Shown here: positions 33,325-45,100 of the stretch, piece after piece
Layout: each line of letters begins with the position of its first letter
How positions within the stretch are numbered: position 1 is the first letter of the stretch
Assembly: GCA_029962745.1 (NCBI GenBank)
Contig: JAPZVO010000025.1
Location: forward strand, 499,520 to 563,519
Source: Echinometra lucunter
Lineage: Eukaryota > Echinodermata > Echinoidea > Camarodonta > Echinometridae
Direction of reading: 5' to 3'
DNA length: 64,000 nucleotides
Program-made: the position numbers and the translations under genes
Notes under the pieces: generated by a model
Told to the model about the DNA's origin: nothing
Databases searched by the model: none
What the model saw: only the letters and a program-made list of their open reading frames with translations

Positions 33325-35394
33325 ACTGGCGTAAATCCAGCATCTTTGGCGCAAATCCGGCAGTTTTTTATGAAAAATAATCAGAATAATGCCAATGAAC
33401 CCCAATCAAAGTGTTGGTTTGACCAACCTTAATTGCAAAGACAGCATTGAACTAGTAAACCAGAATTTATTCATGAAAAATAATTCACAACATGCATTTT
33501 AATTTCTCCCTTCATGTCAATGTACATAGAATTGGCGTAAATCCAGCATCTTTGGCGTAAATCCGGCAGTTTTTATGAAAATAACCAAAATAATGACAAT
33601 GAACCCAAATCAAAGTGTTAGTTTGTCCAACTTTATTACAAAGTCAGGAATGGACTAGTAAAACAGAAATTATTCATGACAAATAGTTCACAACTTGTAT
33701 TTTAATTTCTCCCTTCATGTCAATGTACATAGAACTGGCGTAAATCCAGCATCTTTGGCGTAAATCCGGCAGTTTTTATGAACATAACCAAAATAATGAC
33801 AATGAACCCAAATCAAAGTGTTAGTTTGTCCAACTTTATTACAAAGTCAGGAATGGACTAGTAAAACAGAAATTATTCATGAAAAATAGTTCACAACTTG
33901 TATTTTAATTTCTCCCTTCATGTCAATGTACATAGAACTGGCGTAAATCCAGCATCTTTGGCGCAAATCCGGCAGTTTTTATGAAAATAACCAAAATAAT
34001 GACAATGAACCCAAATCAAATTGTTAGTTTGTCCAACTTCATTGCAAAGACAGCATGGAACTAGTCAAACAGAAATTATTCATGAAAAATAGTTCACAAC
34101 TTGTATTTCAATTTCTCCCTTCATGTCAATGTACATAGAACTGGCGTAAATCCAGCATCTTTGGCGCAAATCCGGCAGTTTTTATGAAAATAATCAGAAT
34201 AATGCCAATGAACCCAAATCAAAGTGTTAGTTTGTCCAACTTTATTACAAAGACAGGAATGGACTAGTAAAACAGAAATTATTCTTGAAAAATAGTTCAG
34301 AACTTGTATTTTAATTTCTCCCTTCATGTCAATGTACATAGAACTGGCGTAAATCCAGCATCTTTGGCGTAAATCCGGCAGTTTTTATGAACATAACCAA
34401 AATAATGACAATGAACCCAAATCAAAGTGTTAGTGTGTCCAACTTTATTACAAAGTCAGGAATGGACTAGTAAAACAGAAATTATTCATGAAAAATAGTT
34501 CACAACTTGTATTTCAATTTCTCCCTTCATGTCAATGTACATAGAACTGGCGTAAATCCAGCATCTTTGGCGTAAATCCGGCAGTTTTTATGAAAATAAC
34601 CAAAATAATGACAATGAACCCAAATCAAAGTGTTAGTGTGTCCAACTTTATTACAAAGTCAGGAATGGACTAGTAAAACAGAAATTATTCATGAAAAATA
34701 GTTCACAACTTGTATTTTCATTTCTCCCTTCATGTCAATGTGCATATAGAACACTGACGTAAATCCAGCATCTTTGGCGCAAATCCGGCAGTTTTTATGA
34801 AAATAACCAAAGTAATGACAATGAACCCAAATCAAAGTGTTAGTTTGTTCAACTTGGTTGCAAAGACAGCACTGGACTTGTAAAATTGAAATTATTCATG
34901 AAAAATAGTTCACAACTTGCATTATAATTTTCTCCCGGCATAATCCAGAAAATCAAAGGAAGAAGGAGAAAAGGAAAGAAAGAAAGGAGAAAGGGGAGAA
35001 AGAAGAAGAGGGAGGGGGAAAAGAGGGAAAGGAGGAAAAAAAGAAGAAAGCAAAGGGAAACAAAAGAAATGAGGGAAAATTAAGTACCAAAACCCCAGAG
35101 TTTCCGGGGGCTCCACTCCCTGGACCCCCCGCAGTGGCTTTCATCAGGGGCCCTAAGCCAGAACCCTGGGCCCCACCGCTAAGGGCTTCGCAAAAAGCAA
35201 CTCGCGGTGCGGCTCACCTCCGCATATTCTATTTCTAGACTTAGTTACCGGGAAATTTTCGGCTCTGCCCCCCCCCCCCCCCTCCCTGATAACAGGTACC
35301 TGTTACGCCCCTGCGTAAATCAAGCATCTTCGGCGCAATTCCGGCAGATTTTATTAAAATAACGAAAATAATGACAATGAACTCAAATCAAAGG
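33325..35394. repeat. Left-arm tandem array, about 204-bp unit
   Basis: Units start near 33325, 33531, 33734, 33938, 34140, 34345, 34547, 34755 and, after an insertion, 35308. Each holds GGCGTAAATCCAGCA, CTTTGGCG, AAATCCGGCAGTTTTTATGA and CTCCCTTCATGTCAATG. The array is interrupted at about 34930-35305 by a purine-rich and GC-rich insert resembling a degenerate hAT element. Confidence 0.85.
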
Positions 35395-35655
35395 GTGACA
35401 ACCCACTTCACCGAAGGCCCGCGAGACCGAAAATAGCAAATTGTAATCTATAATGTACATTGCTCTGACTACCTGTGCCAGAAGGAAGTTAAAGGGCAGC
35501 GGAAAGTTTTAAATTAAGGTGTGGGACATCCGGAAACGAGGACCAAACATGTCTAAAGGAGACATTATTATTGTATATACCGATATAGCATGGAAAATAC
35601 GATACGAGAAAAGTCGGCCTCGCGGGCCTTCGGTCAAGTAGGCGGACCCCAGTCA
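35395..35655. mobile_element. Small MITE with ACTTCACCGAAGGCCCGCGAG ends, in the foldback loop
   Basis: 35402-35425 (CACCGAAGGCCCGCGAG) recurs inverted at 35617-35640 (CTCGCGGGCCTTCGGTC, with small changes). It is about 260 bp long and GC-rich at its ends. It sits inside a broken foldback unit. Confidence 0.65.
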
Positions 35656-35685
35656 GAGTTAGTTTGACCCGGTTTGACCAACCTG

Positions 35686-36000
35686 GGGGGCGTTTCATGA
35701 AACAATTAGTCGATGGTTTTCACAGACTAATTTGCTTTCAGGAAATCAGATGCGAGTATTTTCAGTGGCTTATAACATTATTTTGTCGGTGATTTTCACC
35801 GACAAAACTCTTCATGAAACGCTCCCCAGATTGCAACTACAGGGGAACGTTTCATCAACATTTGTTGTCTGACAAGTTTTCAGATGTGACATCTTTCCTT
35901 GATTTTGATTGGCTGAGAAGTATCATTACTATTACAACTGTCGGATAAAACAGACTTTGTCGGATAAAACATCCGACAATAAGTCCTTAACGCTCCCCCG
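35686..36000. mobile_element. Two adjacent palindromic MITEs, GTTTCATGAAAC-like family
   Basis: 35690-35826 runs from GGGGCGTTTCATGAAAC to CTTCATGAAACGCTCCCC. 35840-36000 runs from CAGGGGAACGTTTCATCAAC to AACGCTCCCC and carries TGATTGGCTGAG in the centre. They lie back to back in the foldback loop. The sequence after them resumes a foldback unit (36001, TTGAACTATTAAAACAGAAAT). Confidence 0.65.
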
Positions 36001-36368
36001 CATTGAACTATTAAAACAGAAATCATTCTGAAAATTGTCTTAACTTTTCTATTATCTTTTATCTTATCTCAGTAAGATAATAGCTCGCTAGTATTATCTT
36101 AAATCGGTATTCTGAAAATTACATTAAGTCTGTAAGGACCACCCATATATTATCTCTGACACGCCCAATCTTCTCTCGTTAAACAATCATTACAGATTTT
36201 ATATGAGTTCCTCAACCAATATAATAGAAGTGTCCCTTATGTAAATGTAAAACCATTATGATGCGCGTCGTGCATCATTAACTATAGGCGTAATTTTATC
36301 TTGCGTGCATTGTGCGCTATCGTCTGCAACACTTATTTTTCAACTTTAACAAGCTCAAGAGAAAGCAG

Positions 36369-36406
<38 letters not shown>

Positions 36407-36536
36407 AATCCCGGGAAAGAAATAGAAAGTAGAAAGATATAAAGGACAAATAAAGCAAAGGACAAAATGAAGAGAGGAAGTGGAAGAATAAGAGAAAGGT
36501 AATGTTTTTTTTTTGTTTTGTTTTAGCAAAGGTAAA

Positions 36537-37480
36537 ATCAGGTGATTTCAAATTAGCCTACAAAGATCAAATAATTCAGAGAAAAGAATCTGTGAAGTAT
36601 TATGGCATCGAATTAACCAGCCAGGTTTCTTTTTTGTCGCTAGTATAGAATCTGTTATAGTAAAAAAAAGGCCAACTCCCGTTTGAAATTTTTGTACAGA
36701 TACCAAAATTGCATGAATTTACATGCAGCTTATAATTTGCTCATATTGACTATGTTTATTTGACTATGCTAATTAACGCTACGTGGTAATAATTTAGGCA
36801 AGTCAGATCAAAAGAAACCCCAAATCGTTCAAAATATTCAAAATATGATGGTAAGATTCATTCATTGTTTAGGCCCAAGAACGCACGTTGGCTATGGCGA
36901 GCTCTCAGCATTCGGTTTACTTGATGTCAGTCAAAGATCAAAACAACTTATTCTGCGCCACGCACGCATAACTCGAGGGCAAATCATTATAATGGCCGCA
37001 ATTTCAATCTTGTTACGACTTATAATGATACAAGAGACATAGTCAATATAATTTCATCTTGCCCGAACGAGTAGGCATATTGGCAACTGCTTATAACGCA
37101 ATCAAATACTGGAGTTCTCTCCCCAATGATATTAAAGCAGTTGAAAACTACTCTGAAAGACTACTAAAAGTGTTCCTATCACTTGAGTCTAAGAAAAAAG
37201 AAACAAGTGACATAATTTACACAAGATATGCTTTAGACTTACAGATCAGTATTCTTTTCTCTAACTTACCGATATCATATGTATCATTTCGTTCTTTTGT
37301 GTTGATTTTTTTTTTCGTTTTAAATGTGTTGCTGTTAAACTCTTGTAAATATGTTTCATTATGTATATAGTGCTAAATACTTACCAGCCACGTTACCAGC
37401 AGTCAAATTGTTGTTCTCTTTAGGACCCCATTGTAAATAAGCTTTCGAGCTTTCATGGGTCATCCTGTCAAGCTTTAATG
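36537..37480 (+). mobile_element. LINE reverse transcriptase C-terminal end and 3' UTR in the foldback loop
   Basis: It encodes QIIQRKESVKY and further on the AIKYWSSLPNDIKAVENYS block, typical of the end of CR1/L2-like polymerases, with frame breaks. The 3' UTR ends at CTTTCATGGGTCATCCTGTC. It is the same family as 17340-18020 plus 26595-26775. It serves as the uninterrupted reference for that split copy. Confidence 0.8.
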
Positions 37481-37616
37481 AAGAATCAGAGAAACAGAAA
37501 GCAAAGAATAAACCCGTATAAAGAAAAAAACACTAATCATGTTAACAAATTAACAAGATAAAGATTACTCAAAATATCAGCCAGCCCCCCCCCCCCCATC
37601 TCCCCCAAACACTATA

Positions 37617-39494
37617 TTTTCATAAAAACTGCCGGATTTGCGCCAAAGATGCTGGATTTACGCCAGTTCTATGTACATTGACATGAAGGGAGAAATTAAA
37701 ATGCATGTTGTGAATTATTTTTCTTGAATAATTTCTGGTTTACTAGTTCCTTGCTGTCCTTGCAATCAAGTTGGACAAACTAACACTTTGATTTGGGTTC
37801 ATTGTCATTATTTTGGTTATGTTCATAAAAACTGCCGGATTTACGCCAAAGATGCTGGATTTACGCCAGTTCTATGTACATTGACATGAAGGGAGAAATT
37901 AAAATACAAGTTGTGAACTATTTTTCAAGAATAATTTCTGTTTTACTAGTCCATTCCTGTCTTTGTAATAAAGTTGGACAAACTAACACTTTGATTTGGG
38001 TTCATTGTCGTTATTTTGGTTATGTTCATAAAAACTGCCGGATTTACGCCAAAGATGCTGGATTTACGCCAGTTCTATGTACATTGACATGAAGGGAGAA
38101 ATTAAAATACAAGTTGTGAACTATTTTTCAAGAATAATTTCTGTTTTACTATAGTCCATTCCTGTCTTTGTAATCAAGTTGGACAAACTAACACTTTGAT
38201 TTGGGTTCATTGTCATTATTTTGGTTATTTCATAAAAACTGCCGGATTTACGCCAAAGATGCTGGATTTACGCCAGTTCTATATACATTGACGTGAAGGG
38301 AGAAATTAAATACAAGTTGTGAACTATTTTTCATGAATAATTTCTGTTTTACTAGTCCATTCCTGTCTTTGTAATCAAGTTGGACAAACTAACACTTTGA
38401 TTTGGGTTCATTATCATTATTTTGGTTATTTTCATAAAAACTGCCGGATTTACGCCAAAGATGCTGGATTTACGCCAATTCTATGTACATTGACATGAAG
38501 GGAGAAATTAAAATACAAGTTGTGAACTATTTTTCAAGAATAATTTCTGTTTTACTAGTCCATTCCTGTCTTTGTAATCAAGTTGGACAAACTAACACTT
38601 TGATTTGGGTTCATTGTCATTATTTTGGTTATTTTCATAAAAACTGCCGGATTTACGCCAAAGATGCTGGATTTACGCCAGTTCTATATACATTGACGTG
38701 AAGGGAGAAATTAAAATACAAGTTGTGAACTATTTTTCATGAATAATTTCTGTTTTACTAGTCCATTCCTGACTTTGTAATAAAGTTGGACAAACTAACA
38801 CTTTGATTTGGGTTCATTGTCATTATTTTGGTTATTTTCATAAAAACTGCCGGATTTACGCCAAAGATGCTGGATTTACGCCAATTCTATGTACATTGAC
38901 ATGAAGGGAGAAATTAAAATACAAGTTGTGAACTATTGTTCAAGAATAATTTCTGTTTTACTAGTCCATTCCTGTCTTTGTAATCAAGTTGGACAAACTA
39001 ACACTTTGATTTGGGTTCATTGTCATTATTTTGGTTATTTTCATAAAAACTGCCGGATTTACGCCAAAGATGCTGGATTTACGCCAGTTCTATATACATT
39101 GACGTGAAGGGAGAAATTAAAATACAAGTTGTGAACTATTTTTCATGAATAATTTCTGTTTTACTAGTCCATTCCTGACTTTGTAATAAAGTTGGACAAA
39201 CTAACACTTTGATTTGGGTTCATTATCATTATTTTGGTTATTTTCATAAAAACTGCCGGATTTACGCCAAAGATGCTGGATTTACGCCAATTCTATGTAC
39301 ATTGACAGGAAGGGAGAAATTAAATTGCATGTTGTGAATTATTTTTCATGAATAAATTCTGGTTTACTAGTTCAATGCTGTCTTTGCAATTAAGGTTGGT
39401 CAAACCAACACTTTGATTTGGGTTCATTGGCATTATTCTGATTATTTTCATAAAAACTGCCGGATTTGCGCCAAAGATGCTGGATTTACGCCAG
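37617..39494. repeat. Right-arm tandem array, about 204-bp unit, inverted
   Basis: About ten units in the opposite orientation to the left arm, each with CTGCCGGATTTACGCCAAAG and GCTGGATTTACGCCA. Repeated short reading frames in this array are by-products of the repeat. Confidence 0.88.
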
Positions 39495-39709
39495 TTATAA
39501 ACTGCACATGCATGATAATAAATGGAGAAGTGACCATGCAATTCGTATAACGTGTACCGTACGTGCGTTGGGCTTGTTCCGCGCGCCCGCAATTTCCAAG
39601 GTGTTAATATTAATGAGCCATACGTCATCGGCCGGCCGAACGAAATTTCCAAGCTCATGAATAATGAATCTGCCGGATCCACGCCAATATAGTCTCAACC
39701 TTTGTTGAC

Positions 39710-41356
39710 TGATGCGAATAGTGACAACAAACAGGTAATTATTTATTCAGATGGACAGTAAAATGCCGTAAGATCCTTGTGAATTTTTGGAATAAAGATG
39801 GTACACATTGTGGAACTGACCTATGCCTAGATTTGTGGGAGCTTTTGATCATAACTGGAAGAAAGATCTGGTTTTGGGCACATTTGTGATGATGCTACGC
39901 GTATATGTTTCCGTGCGGAGGAGGACGTGTGATTGCGTGTTCCCCATGCTGTACGTGTCGCATTCCCTGCAATATGAACCAATACGGAGCGGACATTGTG
40001 TGTTGGGAGTTCGCTCTATGGATTCCCATGCATCGCATCGGGTGCGGACATTGGCTATATCACGAGGAGATCGGCTTGAAGAGGCGATATTTTGTGTTGG
40101 GTTGTGTTGTGTAAACAATTATAGTTGAGTTGAAATTAAACTGAATGATTGTACCATGTTTAGAATGCTCATGCAGTGCTTTGGGGTGTTGAAACTGCTT
40201 TGGTATGCAAACAAATGACGGTGATGCCTGGTGATGGTGATGCCTGATGATGGTGATGATGCTGATGATGAGGCTTCAGGATAATTGGTGATTGGTCATT
40301 TAGGAATGGGGATATGAATCTCAGAAAGTATTTTATGATATTCTTTGTAAACAGTTGTGGGACAAGGGTGCACAGAGTATTAACCTAGACTTGGAAGGGG
40401 TGGGGGGGGGGGGGAGGTGGGGCTTGATGCCTATTTTCAGGCGGCTCATAATTTTAGCTTTTTAGTGACATTTTACAGTGACAGACAAGGAAACAAAAAA
40501 GCTACTGGGGGGAGTGGAGTACTTGATTAGGTTTTAGGCATGGGGAGTGTACAGGCATGTTGCCCCCTTCCATCCAGATCTGTCAATTTTGTTATAGTCA
40601 TTTTCTGCTAACGGGTTTTGATTGATTTTGATTGAAATGAAAGGGATACCTTGAATGAGCATTCTCCCCAGAATGAAAATGCTGCCCTGGGGAGGGGCGT
40701 TCTATGTGGAGTCTTGCTGAAGGTACTGAAAAAATGAGGAGCATAGATGTGGAATTAAGAGTGATGTTATCTTAAACCTTTTGTTTGCAGATTGCCTCAC
40801 ATATTTCAATCACCAGCACTGGCTTATCAGGATTATCCAATAGATGGGGGAGGGGGGGGGGGGGGGGGGGCAAGCGTAAAGGATCAAAGGAGCATAGAGA
40901 CAGCAGGGGACCAAGGGTCTGGGGATTGGGGGGTGGGGGGGGGGGGCAGTTAGATATTATGTACCATCAATTATAGTTATATCTAAATTCTTTTCCAGGG
41001 GATGAACAAGGGGACCATGGCCCCCTTGTGACCCCCTGAACTGCTTATGGCCACGAGCAACATACTTGGTCATCATTTCATTTGTTGTAATAGAATATTA
41101 TTAATCAGTATTTCAAGTTCAAGTTCAAGTTTTATTCAAGAAAAACCAAACAAAAATAAATAAGTACATAAATCACTAGTACAGAAATATCAGAGGTATA
41201 CATGAAAGGTTTTTCTAAGGTTTTTTCTAAATATAGAACATGGCAGCACAATGGTTGACAGTCCTTGATTTCAAGTAACAGGAAATAACATTGAATGATC
41301 TTCACACATTATTTAATTGTGTGCATAATATTATTGTGACACGCTGTTTCTTTCAG
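39710..41356. other. Intergenic DNA upstream of the FAM234-like gene
   Basis: No coding gene is supported. It includes GAT/GGT repeats (40218-40272), poly-G runs (40405, 40850, 40937) and an antisense LINE-like tail beginning TTCAAGTTCAAGTTTTATTC at about 41116. A 5' exon or promoter of the downstream gene may be here but cannot be placed. Confidence 0.45.
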
Positions 41357-41392
41357 TCTTTCTTCCAGGAACCTGGCATCCTTCAGGCCACA

Positions 41393-41416
41393 ATGACCGT
41401 CTCCTGTTCTCCATAA
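41393..41416 (+). promoter_or_regulatory. Short upstream ORF in the FAM234-like 5' leader
   Basis: An ATG at 41393 opens seven codons and stops at TAA, 19 bases before the main ATG. If the exon starts at either of two candidate acceptors (ending 41356 or 41368), this uORF is in the mRNA and could reduce main-frame initiation. Confidence 0.45.
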
Positions 41417-41435
41417 CCTCCTCTCTCCTTCGACT

Positions 41436-42132
41436 ATGACAAGTCCTATGACAGTACTCAACATGGGAAACCAGCGGTACTTTGACGTCTACCTCGATGA
41501 TCCCAGCTCTAGCGAGGATGAAGAATACATTGACCTTAGCCGACCCTTGATGTCTCCAAGGAAGTTTCCTCGTAAATCACCTACACACCCCTCTCCAGTG
41601 AAGACCAACACACCAGACACCAAACTGCCAAAGCGAAAGCCAGTATGGTACTACAAGAAGAAGAAGGATTGCCTCCAAGCTTTCTATGTTGTCATGATCA
41701 TCATGGTGATTGTGATATTTGCCTTAGTTTTGATGAGGATCTTGAACGATGCCGCCAAGCACCGTACCAGTGATGATGAAAATGAGAGTCCTATATCGGC
41801 TATTGCTTCACTCGGGAACTTTGCCATGGGTGGGCCTTTTGGGATCAATGTGCCGGTTAAACCCTCAGAGGAACCCATTTTGTCTTCCAATATAAACAAA
41901 TCTCCAAAGACTGCTCCAAAGACTGCCACAGCTGCCAGTCAAGTTGAACATTCCAAAGTGGATGCTGCTGAGCCAAAGGGAGATCCTCGGAGAAACAGTA
42001 CTACCTTGCACCAAATACACTGTCCAGGATGTTTGGATACAGATATTCCTCAGCTTCAGATAGAGTCTGGTATCAGACTCCTGGATGTCAATCAAGACAG
42101 CGTGCTTGATGCAGTCATAGGATTTTCAACTG
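41436..42132 (+). CDS. FAM234-like exon 1 (coding): N-terminus, TM helix, stalk
   Basis: The ATG at 41436 starts MTSPMTVLNMGNQRYF. The cytosolic part ends in RKPVWYYKKKKD, followed by the helix FYVVMIIMVIVIFALVLM. A Ser/Thr/Pro-rich stalk then leads to the first Asp-rich motif (LLDVNQDSVLDAVIGF). The donor is GTAAAG at 42133, leaving phase 1. Basic residues before the helix suggest type II topology. Confidence 0.88.
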
Positions 42133-45100
42133 GTAAAGATTCACATAGAGGAGAGAGGATCTAATAGTCTCACAGGTAGAAGCCGCCCTCTCACAAATCT
42201 TTGCTGATCATTCCCTTGTTGAAAGGCCAAACAGGCAAACTTGGGTGTCGTCTTAGAGCTACAGAGTGCCTGCAAAGTGGCACAGAAAATTGCCCAAGTG
42301 GTTTAGCCATAGATGAACAGTGAGGAAAGATTTCTGAGGGACCTCTTTTACCTAGGAGCCTCATTAGCTCCTCTGTCTCCTATACCATATCTTTCATAAA
42401 AATCATTTATGCTATTTCCTCTGTATTAAACCATTTCATTGTTTTAACCAGTTGAACACTAAGGCCCAGATAACTCGGGCTGGGATCTATGGAAAATGTG
42501 TGTTATACTGAAATCATATCGTGTTCAACAGGTTAATGAAGTATACCAATCACCTGAAAAAATACAGGTAAGTTATATACAGGTAGCATGTGTGAAGTAA
42601 CCCTAGCATTCTAGGAGTTAATATATGAGGACTCTTTGAGGTGTTTTAAGGAAACAAGAATAATATGACACGGAATCAAATGGCAGTTTGATTCCATAAG
42701 AGCCTCAACCCATTCATGACATAGGGTCCACGTGGTATGGTTTAGCCCAACAACTTTTGACCAAGAGCCCTAAATATACCAAATACAAGAGCAGAGAGAG
42801 CAAAACAATCTACATTTTTGTATTGAGGTTGAATTTTTTTTTTAAAGGAAAAAAAAAATTTGCTTCTTTGCTTCTCGTGATATAATGTATGAATGTATTA
42901 ATTTGAAGAAAAAAAATGAAAAAAAACAACAACTAAAAGCATGAAATAAGGCTTCAAATAATTCTTATCATGAATGTGTTAATTCATACCAGTGCATAAG
43001 CATACATTGATTAGTCTATTCTCTAGTCCCTTTTAAGTTGATGGAGATCCTTTCACAAAAGGAATATTGAAACTCATATTTTGAATATAGTACAGTGAAA
43101 TAGAACCTCTAGCAAACAGGGCTACGGTAAATGTCTTTTGCTGATTGATACACCTTTCTTCCAAAAATATCAAAATTTACGTTTTAGCAGTCCGGTCAAA
43201 AATTTTCTGTTCTCATGCAGAGGCCATTGCATATTTTGGTGATCCATACTTAATGTGTATCAACTAGCAAGGGACGGCTTCCCCCTTTTTAAAAGTTCTG
43301 ACCCTGAAGAGTAGCACTAAATCCTATGGAAGGCACTAACAGCTGCAGTTCCCCCTGCTTACTTATCAGCATCCCTTTCTTCCTGGCAGCTGTGTGAAAT
43401 AGAATGAACAAAATCATTGTAAATCTTCTTCACCACAGATGCAGCTGCATATTTTGGTGATCAATACCTAATGTGCACCATCTACTTCAATGGCACCATA
43501 CCCTGCTTTGGAGGGGTCTTGGCATTGGATGGAATCACCGGACAGGAGCTCTGGAGACACTACACTGACATGGAAGTCTTCGCCGTCAACTGTAATGGTG
43601 ACCTCACGGGGGATGGGGTCAATGATTGCGCTATAGCAGGCAGAGCTGGAGTAAGTACTCATTGAAAAGTAATGTAATTCATTTTGACTTTTTTTAGACT
43701 TGATAATGATAATTCTGGATATTCTGCATGTTTACATGCCCAATACATTTCCACGTTCTATTTTAAAGCGCTTTACAAGAGTACATACTGTACCATTACC
43801 GTGTTCACAGTACACCTTCTCCACTCCCTAGGGAGTATTATAGCCAGACACGTTTTGCAGATGCTCACATTTCTAAACAAAACACGGTGCCTTTCCCATC
43901 AAACTGGGTAACAACTTAACACGTGGGTGGAGAGTGATGACTGTAGATGATTGTCTTGCCAAAGGACACAGGTGCTGTGCTAGGGTTTGCACCCCTGACC
44001 TTGGCAAACATTTAAACACTCGACTATGACACCTTTATTTCCGGGGTGACCATGTAAATGAAATGATAAATGAATGTGGAATCCAATTATTTTAGTCAAA
44101 TGATGTTTAGGGCTGTAGTATTTCATTACTATGTGAGCTATCTGTTGAAGGTAATTATGCTATACGTAGAAAGGGTTTACAGCTCACCATGTGGTACGTC
44201 CTAAAAAGGACTATAGGTAAAGTGGATAGAGATGGAGGTGAAATGGAGAGGCGAGAATGTAGGAAAGTTTGAGGGTAGAGTATTCTTTCTTGAGACTGGG
44301 TGTAGTCCTGAAAAGGACTGTAAACCAGACGAGGAGTTGAGAGGATTGAGTTGTCGAAGAGGTGAGAAGACTTGGCTTGAGTCGGCGAGGAGAATTGAGT
44401 CTGGTGCAACTGGATGGACTGTTAATAATACTCGGTCGTAGTAATAGGCTGCAGCTTCACAATGCCCTCACCATACAGGTAAACTAGGAAACATAGTTGT
44501 GTACCATACTGCTTGTCAGTGGACTGTTAGATATTGGTATTGCCACATATGAATACTAATTTCTTGATCCCTTTTGATTTCGAGAAGGTTTTACTTGGGG
44601 GGGGGAGGGGGAGATAAAGGTTGGTGACGAGTATGAATTCTGTGGGATTTTTGTGTCTCACCATGTGTTGTGAATTCTGCTGATATTCAATTGAACTCTG
44701 AATTAATATTTAACGTAAAGGGAAAGTCTACCCTAGAAGTTTCACTGTTTCAATAAAAGGAGATAAATTTGAACAGCATTTTAAGAAAGAAATGAGCAAA
44801 ATCGGTCAAAGAATAAAAAAATTACACTCATTTACATTTTCTAGTAAATTACTCTCGGCTCTGCAAATTGACAACACTGATGACATCATATGCGAGCAGG
44901 TCTCCATTCACTTTGTACATGAAATTTCACATTTTCTCAATTTTCTTGTAAATTACACATTTTCTTACCCTATAGTCAAAGTATGTTAAAAAAGCAATTC
45001 TTCTGAACATACATTGATTATGGGGGTTAAAAAATGTGTAACTTCCAAGAAAATTGAGAAAATGCAAAATTTCATGTACAAAGTGAATGGAGACCTACTC

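Larger units (their letters stand above)
33120..39700. mobile_element. 6.6-kb foldback transposon with 9-bp target-site duplication
   Basis: Both ends read GGTTGAGACTATATTGGCGT inward and are flanked by the identical 9-bp TTTGTTGAC (33111-33119 and 39701-39709). Each arm has an outer domain of about 205 bp (33120-33325; 39495-39700), then tandem units of about 204 bp. Units begin GGCGTAAATCCAGCATCTTT on the left and appear as the reverse complement on the right. I count about nine on the left and ten on the right. The structure resembles sea urchin TU and Drosophila FB elements. A 9-bp duplication is usual for Mutator-like transposition. No transposase was found inside, so it is probably mobilised in trans. 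Confidence 0.92.

Noticed and set aside
33325..35394. Regular repeats that might suggest a CRISPR array
   Set aside because: The units are about 204 bp and contiguous, without spacers, in inverted arms of a eukaryotic transposon.
37617..39494. Repeated 72-residue frames starting MYIDMKGEIK in the right foldback arm and its mirror
   Set aside because: They recur because the 204-bp unit is divisible by three in places. They have no domain and occur in an array of inverted tandem repeats.
39823..40128. A 101-residue open frame next to the foldback element
   Set aside because: It has no recognisable domain, no splice context and frames are open on both strands; chance is likely.
41874..42095. 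Antisense frames over the first coding exon of the FAM234-like gene
   Set aside because: They are shadows of the sense exon, which has strong protein-level evidence.
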